Below are positions 62,890-64,000 of a DNA stretch of 64,000 nucleotides, in pieces. Source of the DNA: Paraburkholderia azotifigens. Its GTDB lineage: Bacteria; Pseudomonadota; Gammaproteobacteria; Burkholderiales; Burkholderiaceae. Positions within the stretch are counted from its first letter, which is position 1. The number at the start of each line of letters is the position of its first letter. The notes under the pieces are model-generated. The model was not told where the DNA came from. It did no database searches and saw only the letters and a list, made by a program, of their open reading frames with translations. A program made the position numbers and the translations under genes. The stretch is taken from positions 62,001 to 126,000 of the forward strand of contig NZ_VOQS01000005.1 of NCBI RefSeq assembly GCF_007995085.1, written 5' to 3'.

Positions 62890-63372
62890 ATGGCTGCACA
62901 AGCAGAGCAACTAGTTACGTTTGATGAGGCTCAGCGCCTCGTTCACCGGGATGGAGCACTCGAAGAAGCGGTTCTCCGTGTGTCAAAGATTGACTTCGCA
63001 ATGCAATGCCGAAAGCTTGTCGAAGAGCATGGCTGGTCGATTGAAACCTGCGCCGAGGTCGAAGACCTGTACCGGAAATTCCTTGCATTGAATATTCGTT
63101 ATCCAGAACTCAAGCTTTGCCCCAACGGGCCGGTTGACGAGTTCTGGCATGCGCACATTCTAGATACCCGAAAGTATGCCGCCGACTGTGAGCAACTCTT
63201 CGGCGAGATGCTACATCACTATCCGTATTTCGGAATGCGTGGCCCGGAAGACAAGGCCGATCTCGATCAGGCGTTTGCAGGTACCGTCGACCTGTTTATC
63301 CGTCACTTCGGTATAGACCCCACGGCAGGCGACGCACACGCACGTGCTTGCCGCCCTCAGCGCTGCCCCTGA
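62890..63372 (+). CDS. Glycine-rich-domain-like protein with a cysteine-containing tail
   Basis: A 160-residue protein. The middle part reads YPELKLCPNGPVDEFWHAHI, LDTRKYAADCEQLFGEMLHH, YPYFGMRGPEDKADLDQAF; this VDEFWHxHILDTxxY...HHxPYFG pattern belongs to proteins annotated as glycine-rich-domain-containing-like, of unknown function. The last residues, DAHARACRPQRCP, add two cysteines in a short basic tail. AGAGAGAG precedes the ATG. The next gene, a methyltransferase, starts 10 bp downstream, so the two form an operon. A precursor-like or substrate role for this protein is possible but unproven. Confidence 0.7.
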   Translation: MAAQAEQLVTFDEAQRLVHRDGALEEAVLRVSKIDFAMQCRKLVEEHGWSIETCAEVEDLYRKFLALNIRYPELKLCPNGPVDEFWHAHILDTRKYAADCEQLFGEMLHHYPYFGMRGPEDKADLDQAFAGTVDLFIRHFGIDPTAGDAHARACRPQRCP

Positions 63373-63382
63373 TCAAACAGCA

Positions 63383-64000
63383 ATGGTCGGCGAATCTTCG
63401 TTTTTCGTCGATCCGAACGATGACGATCTCCTCGAGTCCCGGAACAGCGTGTTCTGGGAGGCGATGCTGGACAACATCCGCCGGGACAGGTTCGGGCGCG
63501 TCCCGAAGCGTGTGCTGGACATCGGTTGCCACAGAGGTGGATTGCTCGCTCGTATCGCCGAACTCTGGGGCGGTGACGCACTGTTCGGTATCGAGCCGAT
63601 ACCGGCAGCGCGGGCGCGCGCGCAGTTGCGACTAGCCTCATGCGCCAAAACTGTTCAAATTTTGTCACCCGAACAGTGGAAGCTGGTTCCCGATCGGTCG
63701 CTTGATCTGGTTGTGTGCCATGAAGTGCTCTTCACCATCGAGGACCTGCGTGGGCTCGTCGGGAACATAGCGCGCGTGCTTGCATCTGGCGGGCGCGCGT
63801 ATGTCGTTGCTGGTTGCCACGCGGAGAATCCTGTCTGGTCGATGTGGCGTGACGCATTTGAGCGTGAAGGCAGGCAGGTTTATACGCATAGGCCGCTTGA
63901 ACTTATGGGGTTCGCCGGAGAATTTGGGCTGAATCCGGCCGTGCGGCCGCTGCGCGAGACCGGGTGGGCAACATATGATCCCGCCGACAACGTGTTTGCC
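63383..64000 (+). CDS. SAM-dependent methyltransferase, partial
   Basis: A class I methyltransferase, 206 residues visible, cut by the window end. Start MVGESSFFVDPNDDDLLESR; motif I is RVLDIGCHRGGLLARIAELW, the acidic end of strand 2 is LFGIEPIPAARARAQ, motif IV LDLVVCHEVLFTIEDLRGLV, and GNIARVLASGGRAYVVAG the post-core helix and strand. The layout is that of the Methyltransf_11 or 25 group acting on small molecules or peptides. It lies 10 bp after the preceding gene, which suggests a functional pair. The downstream genes that would identify the pathway are outside the window. Confidence 0.85.
   Translation, partial: MVGESSFFVDPNDDDLLESRNSVFWEAMLDNIRRDRFGRVPKRVLDIGCHRGGLLARIAELWGGDALFGIEPIPAARARAQLRLASCAKTVQILSPEQWKLVPDRSLDLVVCHEVLFTIEDLRGLVGNIARVLASGGRAYVVAGCHAENPVWSMWRDAFEREGRQVYTHRPLELMGFAGEFGLNPAVRPLRETGWATYDPADNVFA

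Overview
The window looks like an accessory region of a Burkholderiaceae chromosome (Paraburkholderia, Caballeronia or Burkholderia type). This rests on a hemC gene at the left edge, a hutU of typical Burkholderia sequence, and many small proteins of the kind seen on plasmids and integrated elements of this family. The genus is an inference.

Layout. 0-6 kb: the start of hemC, then insertion-sequence debris (an IS5-group element inserted into an IS607-type tnpA remnant) and a GAF-GGDEF-EAL signalling gene. 6.1-8.6 kb: a complete IS66-type element with an 8-bp target duplication. 9-21.4 kb: a catabolic block with a Cache chemoreceptor, a frameshifted porin, an exported member of the histidine ammonia-lyase family that lacks the Ala-Ser-Gly cofactor triad, an ornithine-cyclodeaminase-family protein, urocanase (hutU), a decayed hutF, an MFS transporter and a HutC-type repressor. 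Four similar palindromes (core GTATATAC or close) lie in front of the lyase, cyclodeaminase, transporter and repressor genes and suggest one HutC regulon. A cofactor-less lyase beside urocanase makes a histidine-betaine or ergothioneine-like substrate a reasonable hypothesis. 22-26.6 kb: small regulators, a cold-shock protein, transposase debris and a lone cytochrome P450.

26.9-32.1 kb: two nested IS21-family elements, both with target duplications. 33-47.7 kb: a defence-like block. A 2084-residue STAND NTPase with a probable N-terminal Cap4-like nuclease (Avs-like) and an overlapping partner gene are divergent from a compact operon of unrecognised genes around a Ycf46-like AAA+ ATPase and two membrane proteins. 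A 45-codon membrane peptide gene and a DUF2971 gene follow. Fragments of an IS607-associated tnpB lie on both sides of this block. 48-53.4 kb: a four-gene operon of conserved unknowns, two tandem paralogues and an excisionase-like HTH gene. 53.5-58.4 kb: a decayed tnpB-like transposase with end hairpins, an orphan Dam-type methyltransferase and a second IS607-type remnant.

58.5-64 kb: HU, small regulators, a decayed gene, two neighbouring zinc-ribbon membrane proteins (one carrying an LprI-like domain; a truncated relative lies at 5.6 kb), and at the right edge a glycine-rich-domain-like protein followed by a SAM-dependent methyltransferase cut by the window end. No rRNA, tRNA or CRISPR array was recognised.
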